The notes: a model not told the origin generated them from the sequence alone. 45,885 bases of DNA from Metabacillus fastidiosus NBRC 101226 (GCF_001591625.1 NZ_BCVG01000022.1:1-45885); one strand, 5' to 3'. Positions 8,407-17,365 are shown, counted from the first letter of the stretch. Program-made: numbers and translations.

Positions 8407-8856
8407 TCACCTCATAGGGGGTGTGCAACAATAACGCGTTTTCACCATCGCATCATTTAATAACTTAATAGATCTAACTACAGTCTCTCTTTCAAATTCA
8501 TTCATATTAGCAAAAACCTCATTCAAGTACATATTCATTTGTTCATCAATTGTAGTTGCAATAAATTTCCCTTCAGTTGTTAACGACAACACAAATATTC
8601 TTTTGTCTTCTGGAAGAGGAGATTTTTTAACTAAATTCATTTTAACCAATGATTGTACTTGACGACTAAATGTAGTGATATCAGTTCCCAAGGTTTCAGC
8701 AACTTGCTGCATTGAGGGATTGTGCTGATTATCAATCTCATAAAGAATATGACTATGAATGAGAGAAATATCATAACCTCCAACAGTACAACAATTCTTA
8801 TTTAAGAAACCAAAACGTCTAGTCATAACTTGAAATATTTCACGGAGATTTTCCAT
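8407..8856 (-). CDS. MarR family regulator with vicinal cysteine pairs
   Basis: A 149-residue winged-helix regulator. The HTH region (about residues 45-75, SMQQVAETLGTDITTFSRQV) and wing (LVKKSPLPEDKRIFVLSLTTEG) are clear. Two cysteine pairs stand out, NCC at residues 22-23 and RYCC near the C-terminus; paired cysteines in the dimerisation arms suggest sensing of a thiophilic metal or metalloid, or of oxidants. The start is the ATG at 8856 behind GAGAGGTGAAAATA. Palindromes on both sides imply autoregulation as well as control of the monooxygenase downstream. With an ArsO-like target, arsenic is a reasonable candidate inducer (inference). Confidence 0.82.
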   Translation of the reverse strand: MENLREIFQVMTRRFGFLNKNCCTVGGYDISLIHSHILYEIDNQHNPSMQQVAETLGTDITTFSRQVQSLVKMNLVKKSPLPEDKRIFVLSLTTEGKFIATTIDEQMNMYLNEVFANMNEFERETVVRSIKLLNDAMVKTRYCCTPPMR

Positions 8857-8890
8857 TATTTTCACCTCTCATATTATTTATAGAATAACA

Positions 8891-8962
8891 ATTTGTAAAA
8901 TAAAAATATTATTTTTTCATCTCTTACATTATTTATATAATATAAATTTGCAAAATGCAAAT
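8891..8962. promoter_or_regulatory. Operators upstream of the MarR gene
   Basis: ATTTGC-N5-GCAAAT (8946-8962) has the same six-five-six form as the sites downstream of the gene. A degenerate match (ATTTGT-N5-AAAAAT) begins at 8891. These are likely autoregulatory sites. Confidence 0.6.
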
Positions 8963-9221
8963 ATTTTTACTCAGTAAGGATTATTTATTTCCTCACATGT
9001 AGCTTTGAAATAAATTTTAATTAAAATAATGTTATTAACCTTGATAAACGAACAAAAAAGAGCATGTTTTGAAAAAAAGATTAATCAAAACATACTCTTC
9101 TTATGTTAAATTGAATGATTCTTTTATAAAAAAGTTTGATCATCTTTTGTTCCTTCTTCAACAAAAGTACCCGTTAGTTCAATAAGCACCTTCCCTTAAC
9201 TATATGCTTTTACTTCTATTT

Positions 9222-10040
9222 CTACATATTTTTGCTTTGCTGAAGAAGTTTAGATTCTCCTGTACGTTCCCATTCTTCTACTGTTTCATAGGCTCTTTCA
9301 GGAGAATATCCTTTCCCTACAAGTACGCCCATTAGAATAAATTCTTGAAGAATGTGTAAGGCGTTAATTCCCCTTTTAACATCCTCTAATCCTTCATTTA
9401 CCAAAAATTCTGTGTACTGCACCCATTCGTCTGGAGTCCTACCAAATATTAGTTTTCCATTGCCCTGATTGCTGCCTTCTTCCGCAGCAATTGCGTCTGC
9501 TTTTGTTACATGAACGGTTCCACGTGGATGTTGCGGTGGTGCATATATGGAATAAAGTTTTAGTGGGCTATTACCTGTATTAATTACATTATGCCATGTT
9601 CCAGCGGGTATCATTATCGCAGAATCATCAGCGATTCTTCTTTCGAAATTAAGGTTATCTTTCCTGCTACCCATTCGAACAATTCCCTGACCTTGTTCAA
9701 CGCGTAAGAATTGATCAACGTCAGGATGTATTTCCAAACCAATATCTTCGCCAGCTTTAAGATTCATCAATGTAACTTGTAAATGTGTTCCTGTCCATAA
9801 AGCGGTACGAAACGTATTGTTTTGTTTAGTTACCTCATTAATATTAATAACAAATGGTTTGGGTCCATAATCTGTTAACGAAGTATTTCTATTACTATTA
9901 GGTAATCTAAATGTATTAAATCTGTTTGCATATTTCTCTGCTGGATAATCCCAGTAATCAGACTGTCTTGTATAGTTATTCATCGGCATATTTACATAAT
10001 AAGGATATTGATACGGATTGTTATAAGGAAAAAAGTACAT
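9222..10040 (-). CDS. Cupin-domain protein with spore-associated features
   Basis: A 272-residue protein. The first 45 residues are rich in Tyr, Asn and Pro (FPYNNPYQYPYY), as in spore coat proteins. A cupin barrel follows: motif 1 around GLEIHPDVDQFLRVEQG and motif 2 around IPAGTWHNVINTG. The C-terminal third ends with a helix pair containing GKGYSPERAYETVEEWE, a module also found in the 96-residue protein at 25052. The ATG at 10040 is preferred because GGATGGAGAAAA precedes it. The enzymatic activity, if any, is unknown; one metal-ligand position is Asp rather than His. Divergent from the ferritin-like gene, which may be co-regulated in sporulation. Confidence 0.75.
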   Translation of the reverse strand: MYFFPYNNPYQYPYYVNMPMNNYTRQSDYWDYPAEKYANRFNTFRLPNSNRNTSLTDYGPKPFVININEVTKQNNTFRTALWTGTHLQVTLMNLKAGEDIGLEIHPDVDQFLRVEQGQGIVRMGSRKDNLNFERRIADDSAIMIPAGTWHNVINTGNSPLKLYSIYAPPQHPRGTVHVTKADAIAAEEGSNQGNGKLIFGRTPDEWVQYTEFLVNEGLEDVKRGINALHILQEFILMGVLVGKGYSPERAYETVEEWERTGESKLLQQSKNM

Positions 10041-10272
10041 TTTTCTCCATCCTCTCATATTTTACTAATCGGGTAATTAAATCACCTAATTCTTACCTTA
10101 TAAATGATATGCAATATTAAATAGCATGAATAGGTATATACCCATTATTTTATTTCTTTATGTTGCTGAGTCATTTATCCTGTAAATTTCCTAATATAAA
10201 ATGACGAAACATTTTCATTAATATTTATATACTATAAGAATAAAACATTTTGGAGTTAGGAGCATAGAGGAC

Positions 10273-10782
10273 ATGAATGAGGAACTTCAAAGGTTATTTA
10301 ATAAGTTAATTCAAATTGAACATGTATCAACGACTTTATATCTTGCCATGTCTGCATATATGGGGAGATTAAACTTAACTGGTATAGCTCACTGGTTAAG
10401 ATTGCAATCAGAAGAGGAAAGAACACACATGCTTACCTTAATTGATTTTGTTGTGGATCGGGATGGTACTGTCCAACTGAGCAGTCTCGCTGCTCAGCCA
10501 AGCGACTTTGGTACACCGCTAGAGACTTTTCAAAAAGTATTAGCTCATGAACAATTTGTTACAAATTCTTATCGTCAAGCCTATAACTATGTCAATCAAA
10601 CAGACCCGCAGGCTGCTGTAATTATACAAGATTTTTTAAGAGAGCAAATAGATGAGGAAGCACAAGCGAAAACAATTATTGATCGACTTAGACTTGCTGG
10701 AGGTAACCCTTCTGCCCTTTTATTATTAGATCAGGAATTAGGAGCCAGAACAGCTACAACGACGGCTCCAGCAGCAAGATAA
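10273..10782 (+). CDS. Ferritin-like iron storage protein
   Basis: A 169-residue four-helix-bundle protein. Ferroxidase ligands are in place: Glu16 (IEH), the ExxH motif Glu49-Arg-Thr-His52, Glu93 in AHEQ, and the REQIDEE block near residues 123-129. This is the layout of non-haem bacterial ferritin (Ftn), which oxidises Fe(II) and stores it in a 24-mer. The C-terminus adds a low-complexity tail (ARTATTTAPAAR) not usual in ferritins. Ribosome site AGGAGCATAGAGG. Monocistronic. Confidence 0.87.
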   Translation: MNEELQRLFNKLIQIEHVSTTLYLAMSAYMGRLNLTGIAHWLRLQSEEERTHMLTLIDFVVDRDGTVQLSSLAAQPSDFGTPLETFQKVLAHEQFVTNSYRQAYNYVNQTDPQAAVIIQDFLREQIDEEAQAKTIIDRLRLAGGNPSALLLLDQELGARTATTTAPAAR

Positions 10783-10862
10783 AAGTGAAATAGAATTAAC
10801 AGACTTTACACAGGATATGCATAAACTTAAACATATCTTATAAAAATTTTTATCCCTTTTCC

Positions 10863-11465
10863 CTAACCATCCTTTTTAGGATGGTTTTGTATTATATCAG
10901 CCTCAACCTTAATAGCATGCTGCAAAAGCTCATTTAGTTCTTGAAAGATATTGCTGTAATAAATTGAAATCTGTCTGTTAGACTTTAGTTTTTTGTAATA
11001 GAATCCGACAATCAATGCTAGTGAATCATTAATAGTTCTTAAAACCTCGTAGAAATCTAATACTTTATCCATACCAAAATGAGTTATTCTATTTCGAGTA
11101 GCGCCCAAATCGGATAAGACCTTTACCTCGTTTTTGTTTAAATTAAATTTATCCCTTACAAGATCAATCGTTTTAGAGTAATCTATTGTCTTAAAATTAT
11201 AGGATTCAGACATAAGAAATGCCTCAATTCTAAATGCACGTCCATTTTCTTCACTAGTCTTTAAAGCACTCTCATATTCTTCTAAAGACTTCTCGTCTAC
11301 TATTAACTTTTGATCAATATCTATTAACAACTTCTTGTTAAATAACTCTATACTCTGATGAAAACAAACTATAACCATTTTCAAATAACCAGGAATTCCA
11401 TCAGATAAATATTTGTCGTCGCCTAAATCAAAATAATTTTGATAAAAATCCTTTCCGAAAGTCAA
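10863..11465 (-). CDS. HEPN-like protein, possibly truncated at its start
   Basis: A 200-residue mostly helical protein. RNRITH at residues 124-129 matches the Rx4-6H (RNxxxH) motif of HEPN ribonuclease or nucleotide-binding domains, and the preceding helix with a polar run fits that fold. The frame opens at a TTG six bases after the stop of the IS3 orfA and in the same frame as orfA, with no ribosome site of its own. The true start may therefore have been lost at an IS junction, or ATG30 may be used. No MNT or other antitoxin partner is seen next to it. A hairpin (10865-10888) overlaps its last codons and can serve as a bidirectional terminator with the ferritin gene. Confidence 0.6.
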   Translation of the reverse strand: MTFGKDFYQNYFDLGDDKYLSDGIPGYLKMVIVCFHQSIELFNKKLLIDIDQKLIVDEKSLEEYESALKTSEENGRAFRIEAFLMSESYNFKTIDYSKTIDLVRDKFNLNKNEVKVLSDLGATRNRITHFGMDKVLDFYEVLRTINDSLALIVGFYYKKLKSNRQISIYYSNIFQELNELLQHAIKVEADIIQNHPKKDG

Positions 11466-12031
11466 AGATTACTTGTGCTTTTTGGCGTTCTGTGATTGCC
11501 TCTCCTTTTGAACTAAGGCATTCAACTTTTTTAAATAGGCATTCTCCATACGTAAACGCTCAATTTCAGCGAGTAATGCTTCTTGTGACCCTTCTGTTAG
11601 TTGTGTTTTCTTTGTTTCCTTTTTCATGGATGGATGCCCTCGTTTCTTTGATTGAAGGGCATCTACTCCTTGTTCCTCTAAAAGTTTCTTCCATCTTAGA
11701 ATAGTGGAAGGTGCTGGAATATTAAATATCGCAGCTGTTTCTATAAGAGACGTACCCGTTTCAATCATAAAGTTTAGTATACCTAGTTTAAACTCTACGG
11801 TATAGTTTGTATAGACAGAAACAAAGCCTTCAACCCCTTGATTTTCGTATAAAGCAATCCACTTTTGTACGTCGCTACGAGAAACATTAAATATTCTAGC
11901 GAGGCTTTTTTTACTACATTTCGTTTGTAAATAATGTTCAACTATTTTTAATTTAAACTCAGTCGAGTATTTTGACATAAAGAAACACCCCAAAAGTTAA
12001 ATTTTTTGTCTAACAATTGGGGTGCAGTTCA
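11466..12031 (-). mobile_element. Truncated IS3-type element (one end plus orfA)
   Basis: The terminal sequence TGAACTGCACCCCAATTGTT (reading inward from 12031) is typical of IS150-like ends and sits just upstream of orfA. I find no matching opposite end, and orfB is absent, so only the first third of the element remains. Confidence 0.75.
11469..11978 (-). CDS. IS3-family transposase, orfA part
   Basis: A 169-residue OrfA of the IS3 family, IS150-like. It has two helix-turn-helix units (YSTEFKLKIVEHYLQT... about residues 3-50 and YTVEFKLGILNFMIET... about 58-105) and a C-terminal coiled coil (EALLAEIERLRMENAYLKKL) for dimerisation. OrfB with the DDE catalytic domain should follow by a -1 frameshift but is missing; a HEPN gene stands there instead. 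The element cannot transpose alone. The ATG at 11978 is preferred over an upstream in-frame start. Confidence 0.88.
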   Translation of the reverse strand: MSKYSTEFKLKIVEHYLQTKCSKKSLARIFNVSRSDVQKWIALYENQGVEGFVSVYTNYTVEFKLGILNFMIETGTSLIETAAIFNIPAPSTILRWKKLLEEQGVDALQSKKRGHPSMKKETKKTQLTEGSQEALLAEIERLRMENAYLKKLNALVQKERQSQNAKKHK

Positions 12032-12077
12032 AGAAAAGATTCTTTTTATAAAATAAAATTAACTATTAATGTAAATA

Positions 12078-12818
12078 TCACTTATGTCTTTTATAAAGTA
12101 GTATTAGAGCTATTATCAGCAAAATAAGTCCACATAATGTTGTAAATATAGGATAGAAAAGAGGAAAAAAATAGGTTACATAACCTTGAGTAATATCAGA
12201 ATAATATCCTATATTCATTGGTGAAATAGTAGCAAAATTTATAAGTTGTACAGCTAAAGGATCATCACTTCTATGAGAGTAACTTAATATCTTTTCACTC
12301 ACCTTTCCATCTTCCCTTATCGTTATTATTTTCCATTTCATACCTTCCATTGGCTCGTTGATACTCGTCATACCCTTCAGCCTCTGAATAATTTTTATTT
12401 GTTTCTCATCAGTCTTCAAATCATGTACATTGAATATATCCAGCCATGAAAAATATCTGCTTCCCTTATCTTCGTTAGACAGCCATATCTCATCAGGTGT
12501 AGAGATTTCTTTATCATTTATTAAAAAATGTATTTTTACTATGTCTTCAGGTTCCATGTTTTCAGTCTCTTCCCAATAAGGAAGAGGTGCTTTTCTGCCA
12601 GTCTGTTCTTCCCTTATCTTTATATTTTTATTATCAATTATTAGTTCCTGAACATCTAGATGACTGTCAGAACCGTACTCTTGATAAGCTTGATGTATTT
12701 CATAACGTTCCGTCACTTTTTTATCAATCCAAAATTCACGAATAATACTAAACATTGGACTAAAGGAAATACCCAATAATAGACATGAACTAATAAATAA
12801 AATGATTATTCTTCCCAT
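12078..12818 (-). CDS. Membrane protein with large external domain
   Basis: A 246-residue protein with a signal-anchor helix at about residues 5-25, a soluble mainly beta/charged region to about 205, and a second helix near the C-terminus (LFYPIFTTLCGLILLIIALILLY) followed by KRHK. The bulk should lie outside the cell. I do not recognise the domain; WLDIFNVHDL and YWEETENMEPEDIVKIHF are its most distinctive stretches. The ATG at 12818 is chosen because GGGGGTAAAA precedes it. Monocistronic. Confidence 0.65.
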   Translation of the reverse strand: MGRIIILFISSCLLLGISFSPMFSIIREFWIDKKVTERYEIHQAYQEYGSDSHLDVQELIIDNKNIKIREEQTGRKAPLPYWEETENMEPEDIVKIHFLINDKEISTPDEIWLSNEDKGSRYFSWLDIFNVHDLKTDEKQIKIIQRLKGMTSINEPMEGMKWKIITIREDGKVSEKILSYSHRSDDPLAVQLINFATISPMNIGYYSDITQGYVTYFFPLFYPIFTTLCGLILLIIALILLYKRHK

Positions 12819-13298
12819 TTTTACCCCCATTAACATTATCTAATTTTTCAATTGTATTATGATCAATATTTAAGGAGTGAAATTGGAATTCTTTATTGAA
12901 TTATCAAAGATGTTAACTTAATAAAAAATCATTTATTGTCACAACAAAATCTTGACCAGAATTCATTACAAATTATCACTTTTTATCATAAATGATCAAA
13001 ACTTTACTATAAACTATTAAAATTTACCAAAAATCCATATTTATAGGTAGATTTATAGCATCAGTAAACATAATGGACATTTTATCAAGCTAGAAAACGA
13101 GTCAATTCTGGGATTTTCATGTTGGGGAATATCATAAAAATAAGCTTAAGAAACCAAAAACATGATCTCTATTTCCCTTTTTTATATTAGTAAGCTAAAA
13201 AAATACATAAGAGTAAATTATTTTATATTGATAGAATTATATTTGTTTATTTATACTTATCTCTTGGTTAAAAATAATAATAATTGGAGGAAATGTTT
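12819..13298. other. AT-rich intergenic region
   Basis: About 480 bp between divergent genes. No coding frame, hairpin with T-run, or repeat from elsewhere in the window was seen. It must carry the promoters of both flanking genes; I could not pick them with confidence. Confidence 0.4.
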
Positions 13299-14255
13299 TT
13301 GAAAAAAATTATTTCATTTGTTTTCATTGGTATTTTATGTTGTACACCAATCACTTTTTTCAATATTGAACACTCTGTTTCTGCTCAAAGTGTTTCAAAT
13401 TATGATGTAGCAGTAAAACAAGGAGAAAAAGTAAAAGCAATTAATTCTTTATTAAATTCTGCAATTAAAGATGAAGATATGGATATGATTGATACTTACT
13501 ATGATCATTTAGCTACAGGAATTAAAACGCTTGAACAAAACATTGGCAAAGTACCAGGAGCTACTAATCGTACAAAACTTACTAAAACATATGTAGTTCC
13601 TGCAAAAGTGACAATTGAACGTGTGATTTATGAAGTTTCACAATATCGTTTACTTTATCAAATCGCAGAGCTAGTAGGTAATGAAGAAGTATCAAAAGCT
13701 GAAAGTAATATGACAAAACTTGAAAGATTAAAGAAGAAAGCAATAACAATTAAACAAGCTGGCGGTTATGAAGAACTTCCAATTAGTATCAATTCAAATT
13801 TACGTGTATTTGAAGCTTTACTACAAGGAAATATTCTTGATCTACGAGTTTATCCATATGAAGAAGCTATTGATTCAGGGAAAATTGAGACTATGAATCA
13901 ATTGTATGATCATGTTACAAAACAGTTGAAATTAACTCAACAAAGAATTGGTCAAGTTTCAGGTGCTAAAAATCGTGCCGAAATGAATGAGTACTATGTT
14001 ACACCTGCAAAAATGACAATTGAACGCACAATCTATGAAATTTCACAATATCGTCTATTAAATGTGATCAGTAATGATCTAATAAAAAATGATATTGAGA
14101 GTGCAAAACAACGCTTTGAAACATTAAACCGTTTAAAAGATAGAGCAGCTAAAATTAAAGAAGCAGGTGGCTATGATTCATTACCTGTAGAAATTGAACA
14201 ATTCTTAAGAAATAAAGAAAATACTCTATTAAATCAAATAGAATCTCAAAAATAG
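13299..14255 (+). CDS. Secreted protein with two SbsC-like helical repeats
   Basis: A 318-residue exported protein: signal peptide to about residue 28 (ending SVSAQS), then two homologous helical repeats of roughly 140 residues. Matching blocks are QNIGKVPGATNRTKL...YVVPAKVTIERVIYEVSQYRLL and QRIGQVSGAKNRAEM...YVTPAKMTIERTIYEISQYRLL, each closing with KIKEAGGYDSLPVEI-type sequence. This resembles the C-terminal helical region of S-layer protein SbsC. The start is the TTG at 13299, eight bases after GGAGG; upstream in-frame starts overlap that site. There is no sortase motif or SLH domain, so cell-wall binding through the repeats is inferred only. Confidence 0.72.
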   Translation: MKKIISFVFIGILCCTPITFFNIEHSVSAQSVSNYDVAVKQGEKVKAINSLLNSAIKDEDMDMIDTYYDHLATGIKTLEQNIGKVPGATNRTKLTKTYVVPAKVTIERVIYEVSQYRLLYQIAELVGNEEVSKAESNMTKLERLKKKAITIKQAGGYEELPISINSNLRVFEALLQGNILDLRVYPYEEAIDSGKIETMNQLYDHVTKQLKLTQQRIGQVSGAKNRAEMNEYYVTPAKMTIERTIYEISQYRLLNVISNDLIKNDIESAKQRFETLNRLKDRAAKIKEAGGYDSLPVEIEQFLRNKENTLLNQIESQK

Positions 14256-14290
14256 AAGAAAATCAATAATAGTTCCTAATTTATAAACAA

Positions 14291-14315
14291 AAAAGCAGGC
14301 TTGGGCCTGCTTTTT
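14291..14315. terminator. Intrinsic terminator between convergent genes
   Basis: AAGCAGGC-TTGG-GCCTGCTT with A-rich and T-rich sides, so it can work in both directions for the secreted-protein gene and the PAS-STAS gene. Confidence 0.85.
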
Positions 14316-14329
14316 CATTTAATGTAATA

Positions 14330-15106
14330 TTACTTTTCATATTTAACCCCAAGGAAATGTAAAGCTTGCTTTACAGTAGCCATTGTTTGCATCGAGAGAA
14401 GATCCACTCCAAGTTTAGTTACAGTTACTGCAAGGTCAGGGCGTATTCCAGTAATAATAGTGTTCACACCAAGTAGTTTCATAATAGAATTAACTTTAGA
14501 TAAGTAATCAGCTACTACTTCATCGAAGTTATAAATACCTGAAAAGTCAATAATTAAACATTGAATATTTTGTTCCTGAATCTTTGATGGAAGGTCCTCT
14601 AACAAATGTATAGCTCTTTGATTATCTATAGAACCAACTAAAGGAAGAACCGCAATATCAGCTAACAAAGGAACTACAGGGGAAGATACTTCATTAATCT
14701 TTCTTTCTATTTCTTTTTTTTCTGTTATATCTCTCATCACAGAATGAATGGCTTTTTTATCACCAAATATAACCGGATAACAGTAAATTTCTACATCAAC
14801 TAATGTACCATCTAATCTCAATATTGTTTGTTCAATACGTCCAGCAGGTTCATTTTCTGAAACCACCTTTTGTATTCTTTCTTCTATTACCTTTTTATAT
14901 TCTTTCAAAATAATATCAAGTACACCTGCCCCAATTATGTCTTCCTTAGAAGCTCTTAAAAAATCTGCACCAGATTGGTTTATACATAATACTTTATAGT
15001 CAGAATGTATGATAATTATTTCTTTTGAGAATTCAATGATTTGACGATACATTTCTTCACTTTGTATAAGTGATTGATAAGTCTTTTCAGAGAAACTTTG
15101 ATCCAT
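14330..15106 (-). CDS. PAS-STAS protein, RsbR-like
   Basis: A 258-residue cytosolic protein. A PAS domain occupies about residues 15-130 (ends HSVMRDITEKKEIE), followed by a STAS domain (about 140-255) with VLPLVGSIDNQRAIHLLE and GIRPDLAVTVTKLGVDL, the pattern of RsbR paralogues of the general-stress stressosome. In RsbR the stretch after the third strand reads DT or DS with a phosphorylated residue; here it is FDEVVADY, so position 196 is Glu. That is potentially phosphomimetic. Strong GGAGGAGAAGT site. No rsbS or rsbT gene is adjacent, so it may be an orphan stressosome input or an unrelated STAS regulator. Confidence 0.82.
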   Translation of the reverse strand: MDQSFSEKTYQSLIQSEEMYRQIIEFSKEIIIIHSDYKVLCINQSGADFLRASKEDIIGAGVLDIILKEYKKVIEERIQKVVSENEPAGRIEQTILRLDGTLVDVEIYCYPVIFGDKKAIHSVMRDITEKKEIERKINEVSSPVVPLLADIAVLPLVGSIDNQRAIHLLEDLPSKIQEQNIQCLIIDFSGIYNFDEVVADYLSKVNSIMKLLGVNTIITGIRPDLAVTVTKLGVDLLSMQTMATVKQALHFLGVKYEK

Positions 15107-15525
15107 ACTTCTCCTCCTTCTCCAAAATCTTAAATTATATATGAAAATTCAGCAAGACAGGACCTTCTTCAACAATTCTCCTCCCTTAACTGATCCACAA
15201 AACCACCTAAATTTATGAATATGTAATAAATAAGAAGTCTTTCTTTAGAAGTTCAGTATACCAAATTTTCATCAGCCAGCAGTATTTTAAACTTGAAAAT
15301 ATTCCTTTGAGACAGCACAATCGTGACCGACCCTAGAATCTATAAATAAATAGTAACATTATATTTTCAGTGCTATTTTCACTTATTTGGGATCGATAAC
15401 AGTCTTTTCACATTAAAAAGACCCTTTTTCCACTATTTTAAGGGCCAAAAATCGAATCTTAACGATTTCCCTTTCTTCCTCTAACTGAGTACATTTAAAG
15501 TAATTAATTATAGGAGATCATACAA
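15107..15525. other. Intergenic region, second half a duplicate of 35225-35390
   Basis: The first 200 bp show no feature. From about 15365 onward the sequence follows 35230-35390 closely (for example TATTTTCACTTATTTGGGAT), including paired runs AAAAAGACCC/GGGCC, so this is the upstream flank of the duplicated small phage gene described next. Confidence 0.5.
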
Positions 15526-15675
15526 GTGTGGGAAACTCAACTATCTAATGCAGAAATCGAATTACTTTTGAAATTGTATCATGAAAATAGGTTAACGATC
15601 TGTGAGATTGAATGAGTTGTTCCATTTGAAAGAAAAATTATAGAGGAGACAATAAGTGTTAATAAAACAAAAGAG
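15526..15675 (+). pseudogene. Small phage peptide gene, nonsense copy
   Basis: GTG at 15526 behind TAGGAGATCATACAA opens MWETQLSNAEIELLLKLYHE and stops at TGA (15613-15615) where the intact copy at 35391 has CGA. The sequence after the stop still follows the intact copy. A third relative is at 27340. Confidence 0.65.
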
Positions 15676-15761
15676 CCCCCTACTCAAATGAGAGGGACTT
15701 TTATAAAAAACTTAGGGATTGATATAATTTTACCAATAAGAAACATTTAAGAGAATAGGTG

Positions 15762-16390
15762 TTAATTACCAACTTTTAACTTGCCATCTTTAATAGCCTT
15801 TACTAGTCCATTAAGCATAGAAATAAGAGTAATCCCATGGTCTTTTGTTACCCTACAATCTTTGCTCATGATTCCATATACCGCTAAATTATTGATTGCA
15901 TTTTGAACAGAGTTAGAAACAATAACTTCTTGAACAGTTACTTTTACATTTGGATTCAATTTCTCTCAAACGTATTGCTTCAACTCGTTCATATCAAAGT
16001 TCTTCCCAGAGCAGACTTTCGCATCAAATTCTCTATGTGGAGTAACATCATTGATCTGTAACTCTTCTTGTCGCAGTAATTGAGCGATTAGTTTTGCCCC
16101 ATCACGATACTGTGCTTCAGTTGGTATTTGTTTATCAAAATCACCTTGGAGCATAACGCAGCGACTGATTATTCATACCCATACCTTTACAACATGCTCC
16201 TACGTTCCGCCCACGTCTAAGCTGCACACCTCCGTTTTTCGGGACAAAGTAACTATATCCTATTCCATCCCAACCATTCGATTTTTTGTGATAGTCATGA
16301 ATTTCTTTAATTCCCCATGTTGGATGTGCTAGATGATGCACAATGATTTTTTTAACTTATTTTAGCAGATCTTTAAAGCTTTTTTTCCCA
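15762..16390 (-). pseudogene. Decayed N-acetylmuramoyl-L-alanine amidase (endolysin)
   Basis: Three frame fragments line up in order with the intact endolysin at 36773-37438: KKIIVHHLAHPTWGIKEIHD to the NNQSL region, then GDFDKQIPTEAQYRDGAKLI to CSGKNFDMNELKQYV, then NPNVKVTV to the end. Frameshifts separate them near 16150 and 15963, and a stop lies near the start. It is a decayed copy of a prophage lysis gene, not a working enzyme. Confidence 0.85.
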
Positions 16391-16566
16391 TCATTATTAT
16401 ATAGGATGAAGTTAAAGTTTATTTAAAGTTCTATTAAAAAAGATGTAAATAGCCCCGCTCGGTACGGAGCATTTCTAAGGTTATAATAAGTTTGTCTGAA
16501 CCTCACGTCACCAGGTTAGTTATCCAAATAAAAAGGATATACCTAAAAGGTACGTCCCTATGCTGA

Positions 16567-17127
16567 TTATTTATTTTTTAATTTAACTAAGGTAAGATCT
16601 GTTATTGTTTTACCTTTAGTATGTTTAGTTTTACTTGTTTCTAAAACCAACCCTACACCAGGAGCATAAAAGGATGTACGGTATCCTAATTTTTTCAAAG
16701 TCTCTCTTACTTCTATCACATTCTTAAAAGTACCTACAGGTGTTGTAATAGTCCAGTTTACAGCTCTAATTTCATAATTGGAATCTCCATCTTTCCAACT
16801 CTTCCCCTTTTTCACAGGATAGGCTAAGATCTTTATATCATTCGTGTATAGCCCGTCTTTTGTTTCATGTTCCCCAAATCCAAAACCTTCTATAATCGAA
16901 TCTTCAGGAATAGTGCTCCAATGATTGTAGCCATTAGATTTCTTCCAAAATTCCAGAGTGTATGAGGTTGCTGACTTATCAGAAGCAGCACCCTGTTTAT
17001 ACGTGTATAACTTTTTAGTATTCATCAAATAACTAGTTTGCTTTGCCTCTGCTACTGGACTAGATAAAGGCAATATAACGCTAAGAGCTAGTACAAACAC
17101 TAACAAAAATTTTACTAAGTCTTTCAC
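16567..17127 (-). CDS. Secreted protein, DUF3108/TapB-like, copy outside the prophage
   Basis: A 186-residue exported protein with a signal peptide of about 28 residues (ending PVAEAKQ). It is a close paralogue of the prophage protein at 39561-40121 (same length; shared EFWKK, WSTIPEDS, EGFGFGEHETK, AYPVKKGKSWKDG, TPVGTFKNVIEVRE-like, SFYAPGVGLVL). The final part resembles the AGTFKNxxxV...YYAxGVGLV pattern of DUF3108/TapB-like beta proteins. Unlike its neighbours in the decayed block, this gene is intact, so it may be maintained for host benefit. Ends in a GGTAYGTCC hairpin as do the paralogues. Function unknown. Confidence 0.75.
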   Translation of the reverse strand: MKDLVKFLLVFVLALSVILPLSSPVAEAKQTSYLMNTKKLYTYKQGAASDKSATSYTLEFWKKSNGYNHWSTIPEDSIIEGFGFGEHETKDGLYTNDIKILAYPVKKGKSWKDGDSNYEIRAVNWTITTPVGTFKNVIEVRETLKKLGYRTSFYAPGVGLVLETSKTKHTKGKTITDLTLVKLKNK

Positions 17128-17180
17128 AGTCCCTCTCTCCTTTAAAAATATTAACTATTATATTCCTAAAATGTATTTAA

Positions 17181-17318
17181 TTATGGATAAAAGGACATAA
17201 AAAATACAGCCTTTAAGGTGTTACGTGCGGAAACGGCAGGCCATTGTTTCACCATACCTTGCATCAGATTTTCACCAATTGTATTCCCGTGACGATCGTG
17301 CACAATAATGCTAGGCTC
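17181..17318 (-). pseudogene. Short C-terminal gene fragment
   Basis: An open stretch reads EPSIIVHDRHGNTIGENLMQ and then MVKQWPAVSARNTLKAVFF before a TAA at 17181-17183. It lacks a start, ribosome site and upstream portion. I do not recognise the family. It is a gene remnant between the secreted protein gene and the acetyltransferase. Confidence 0.35.
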
Positions 17319-17365
17319 AGGTTACTCCCCCTGTACAGCTAGTAACCTTCATTGCCATTCGCTCA

